Source: Phycisphaerales bacterium (GTDB lineage: Bacteria; Planctomycetota; Phycisphaerae; Phycisphaerales; UBA1924). Taken from it: 6,823 bases of DNA. Under the pieces are notes generated by a model, which saw only the letters and a list, made by a program, of their open reading frames with translations, did not search any database and was not told the origin of the DNA. The stretch covers positions 1-6,823 of the forward strand of contig JAJDDH010000209.1 of NCBI GenBank assembly GCA_029260415.1, read 5' to 3'. Both the position numbers and the translations under genes were made by a program. Below are positions 5,200 to 6,823 of this stretch, one piece after another (position 1 is the first letter of the stretch; each line of letters opens with the position of its first letter).

Positions 5200-6486
5200 A
5201 TGACCCGCAAGACCACGATCCTCGCAACCCTTTCCGTTCTCGCGCCCGCCTCGCTCGGCGCGATCGACTTTGCCGCGCCGTCCAGCCTGGCAACCCCCAC
5301 CCGCCCCGGCGGCATCGCCTCGGGCGATTTCAACGCAGACGGCATCGCCGATCTTGCCATCGCCACCGACACCATCGATAAGATCGATGTCTTCTTCGGA
5401 ACAGGCGGCGGGGCGTTCGGCGCCGCGACCCCGATCTTCACCGGCGCGGGCACGGGGCCTGACGCCCTCCGGGCCGCGGACATCGACGGAGACGGGGACC
5501 TCGACCTGGCTGTCGTCCTGAACAACACTAACACGCTTCGCATCTACACCAACAGCGCTGGCGTCTTCTCCGCTGGCCAGAGCATCGCCCTCGGCGCTGA
5601 CGCTCGCTCCCTCATCACCGCAGACTTCAACGCGGACGGCACGCCCGACTTCGCGACAGCGAACCGCGACTCCAACTCCCTCTCCGTCGTTCTCAACAAC
5701 GCGGGCGTCCTCGCCCCCGCGACCTCCGTCGCCGTCGGCGGCGAGCCCCGCGGCGTTGGCGCCGGCGACTTCAACTCAGACGGCATCATGGACCTGGCCG
5801 CCAGCGATCGCGACAGCCGCACCGTCAAGGTCTTCGCGGGCAACGGGGCGGGCGCCTTCGCGCTCAGCGCCACACTCCCGACCAACGCCCTCGTCCGTCC
5901 TGACGGTGTCATCGCGATCGATATCGATGGCGACGGCGACGACGACCTTGCCTCGACCGTGTCCGATGACGTCTTCAACGCGGTTGCCCTGTACACGAAC
6001 AACGCCGGCGTCCTGTCGGCCCCCACGTTCAGCTTCGTGAACGCGTTGAATCCCAGCGAAATCGCCGCCGCTGATCTTGACGCCGACGGCGATTTCGATA
6101 TCGTGACCAGTAACAGTGACTCCAATAGTGTTTCCATCATGGAGAACACGGGCGGGTCGCTGGCCGCGGGCGTCGCGATGCCCGCCGGAACCCGCCCGGG
6201 ACCGAGCGTGCTCGCCGATCTCGATGGCAACGGGTCGGTTGACATGGCCGTGACGAACCGCGACAGCAATAACACGACCATCTGGCTCAACGCCGGCGCC
6301 GCCGGCGCGTGCAACGTCGCGGATTTCGCTGAGCCCTTCGGCGCCCTGGATTTCTCCGATGTCGTTGCTTTCCTCAGCGCCTTCGGCGCCCTCGACCCCG
6401 CCGCCGATCTCGCCGCACCCTTTGGTCAGCATGACTTCAGCGACATCGTCGCCTTCCTCTCGGCTTTCGGCGCCGGCTGCCCGTAA
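5200..6486 (+). CDS. Exported FG-GAP/VCBS seven-repeat propeller with dockerin-like tag
   Basis: A 428-residue protein. Residues 1 to about 20 are a signal peptide (MTRKTTILATLSVLAPASLG). Residues about 25-365 hold seven FG-GAP/VCBS repeats spaced 48-52 residues apart. Their calcium loops are DFNADGIAD (43-51), DIDGDGDLD (94), DFNADGTPD (142), DFNSDGIMD (190), DIDGDGDDD (241), DLDADGDFD (292) and DLDGNGSVD (340). Each loop is followed by a hydrophobic LAV/FAT strand, then an N/D-rich turn and a strand such as SLSVVLNNAGV. Seven such units are what an integrin-alpha-like seven-bladed beta-propeller needs, so this is probably one complete ring, stabilised by Ca2+ and acting in binding or adhesion outside the cytoplasm. 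Residues 371-428 are the same dockerin-like tag as in the preceding gene, starting at Cys371 and ending GAGCP. No enzymatic motif is seen. Partner or ligand is unknown. Confidence 0.93.
   Translation: MTRKTTILATLSVLAPASLGAIDFAAPSSLATPTRPGGIASGDFNADGIADLAIATDTIDKIDVFFGTGGGAFGAATPIFTGAGTGPDALRAADIDGDGDLDLAVVLNNTNTLRIYTNSAGVFSAGQSIALGADARSLITADFNADGTPDFATANRDSNSLSVVLNNAGVLAPATSVAVGGEPRGVGAGDFNSDGIMDLAASDRDSRTVKVFAGNGAGAFALSATLPTNALVRPDGVIAIDIDGDGDDDLASTVSDDVFNAVALYTNNAGVLSAPTFSFVNALNPSEIAAADLDADGDFDIVTSNSDSNSVSIMENTGGSLAAGVAMPAGTRPGPSVLADLDGNGSVDMAVTNRDSNNTTIWLNAGAAGACNVADFAEPFGALDFSDVVAFLSAFGALDPAADLAAPFGQHDFSDIVAFLSAFGAGCP
6310..6483 (+). repeat. Dockerin-like C-terminal module, copy 2
   Basis: Codes for residues 371-428 of the FG-GAP protein: two units with DFSDVVAFLSAFG and DFSDIVAFLSAFG between two cysteines, ending GAGCP. 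The length equals copy 1 at 4827-5000. It directly follows the last propeller repeat with almost no linker. Confidence 0.8.
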
Positions 6487-6499
6487 CCCCTCCCGCTCA

Positions 6500-6582
6500 C
6501 TCACCACTCGGTGAGCACCCTCTCGCGGGCCGCGCCCCATCCGGCGCGTCCCGCATTCCGGAGTCGATTTCGAATCACTCCG
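6500..6582 (+). promoter_or_regulatory. Three tandem hairpins between two exported-protein genes
   Basis: Hairpin A has arms CTCACC (6500-6505) and GGTGAG (6510-6515) with a 4-nt loop. Hairpin B has arms GCGGG plus CGCGCC (6525-6529, 6531-6536) against GGCGCG plus CCCGC (6543-6548, 6550-6554), with one C/T mismatch and loop CCATCC. Hairpin C has arms CGGAGT plus GATT (6559-6564, 6566-6569) against AATC plus ACTCCG (6573-6582), with one bulged C and loop TCG. None has a T tract. They may protect the 3' end of the FG-GAP mRNA, terminate weakly, or form the leader of the next gene, which starts 30 nt later. Confidence 0.5.
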
Positions 6583-6600
6583 CTCACGCCCGACCCAACG

Positions 6601-6605
6601 GGAGG
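6601..6605 (+). promoter_or_regulatory. Shine-Dalgarno GGAGG for the last gene
   Basis: GGAGG with 6 nt to ATG 6612 is the strongest ribosome site in the window by match length and fixes the start of a gene that is cut by the right edge. Confidence 0.8.
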
Positions 6606-6611
6606 ATCCCC

Positions 6612-6823
6612 ATGCGAGTCCAGCACGCCGTTCCCATCCCCGCACTGCTCATCGCGTCCGCCGCATTCGCGCAGGACGTCTCCTGGCAGCTCATCCGCCC
6701 GTCCAACACGGGCATCCCAGGCGACTACACCCAGTCGATCTTCATCGACGACGATGACTCGCCATGGATCTCCGGCTACGTCACCTTCTGGGAGGAGGGA
6801 GGCGTCGCTCACTTCGACGGCAC
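6612..6823 (+). CDS. Exported protein, possible regulator-propeller type (5' part only)
   Basis: An open frame from ATG 6612 to the right edge: 70 complete codons, no stop. Residues 1-20 are a signal peptide (VPIPALLIASAAFA|QD). The mature start reads WQLIRPSNTGIPGDYTQSIF, then IDDDDSPWISGYVTF and GGVAHFDG. The sequence 'N-T-G-I-P-G ... xxIFIDDDxxxWI ... GGVAxFDG' matches the pattern of two-component-regulator propeller (Reg_prop) repeats, which form beta-propellers in sensors and in exported proteins. Only about one repeat is visible, so the assignment is tentative. Whether it also ends in the dockerin-like tag cannot be seen. It follows two tagged genes in the same orientation, which suggests a run of exported propeller or beta-sandwich proteins. 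The hairpin cluster just upstream may control its expression. Confidence 0.72.
   Translation, partial: MRVQHAVPIPALLIASAAFAQDVSWQLIRPSNTGIPGDYTQSIFIDDDDSPWISGYVTFWEEGGVAHFDG

Noticed and set aside
5776..6645. Minus-strand open frame of 289 codons opposite the FG-GAP gene (also 5544-6314).
   Set aside because: Its composition mirrors the repetitive GAC/GGC codons of the propeller; no ribosome site or domain.
1..6823. CRISPR array or Cas gene that would make the TPR-CHAT cluster a type III-E system.
   Set aside because: No regularly spaced direct repeats and no Cas-like frame were seen; only the TPR-CHAT/sigma logic is similar.

Overview
The window looks like chromosomal DNA of a high-GC planctomycete, most likely class Phycisphaerae (order Phycisphaerales). 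The best evidence is a 58-residue C-terminal module that ends two secreted proteins. It consists of paired 'D-L-A-x-P-x-G ... DFSDVxAFLSAFG' units closed by Gly-x-Gly-Cys-Pro, and I recognise it as the dockerin-like tag ('GC-type dockerin') typical of Phycisphaerales exported proteins. The sigma factor on the other strand also reads like a planctomycete ECF protein. No database search was possible, so family names come from motif recognition.

The left half (1 to about 3384, minus strand) is a three-gene cluster read right to left: a short ECF-type sigma factor, a 201-residue protein with an anti-sigma-like N-terminus and a beta-rich C-terminus, and a large TPR-CHAT protein that runs off the left edge. 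The second gene follows the first by 86 nt. The third starts 2 nt after the stop of the second. CHAT domains are caspase-like cysteine proteases, and TPR arrays usually sense or recruit partners. The cluster therefore suggests a sigma factor held by a soluble regulator that a co-encoded protease could cut. The same logic is known for RpoE/Csx30/Csx29 of type III-E CRISPR (Craspase), but there is no CRISPR array or Cas gene here. The CHAT catalytic His and Cys lie beyond the left edge.

A divergent intergenic region (about 3385-3612) contains two small palindromes and separates the cluster from the right half.

The right half (3613 to the end, plus strand) holds four consecutive genes for exported proteins, each with its own Shine-Dalgarno site and signal peptide. 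They are a 142-residue protein of unknown function, a beta-sandwich-like protein with the dockerin-like tag, a seven-repeat FG-GAP/VCBS propeller with the same tag, and the start of a protein resembling regulator-propeller repeats. A strong intrinsic terminator follows the first gene, a weaker hairpin follows the second, and three hairpins in tandem follow the third. The genes are therefore probably separate transcription units or attenuated read-through rather than one tight operon. The shared tag suggests that the two middle proteins are sorted or anchored in the same way. No RNA genes, mobile elements or CRISPR arrays were seen.
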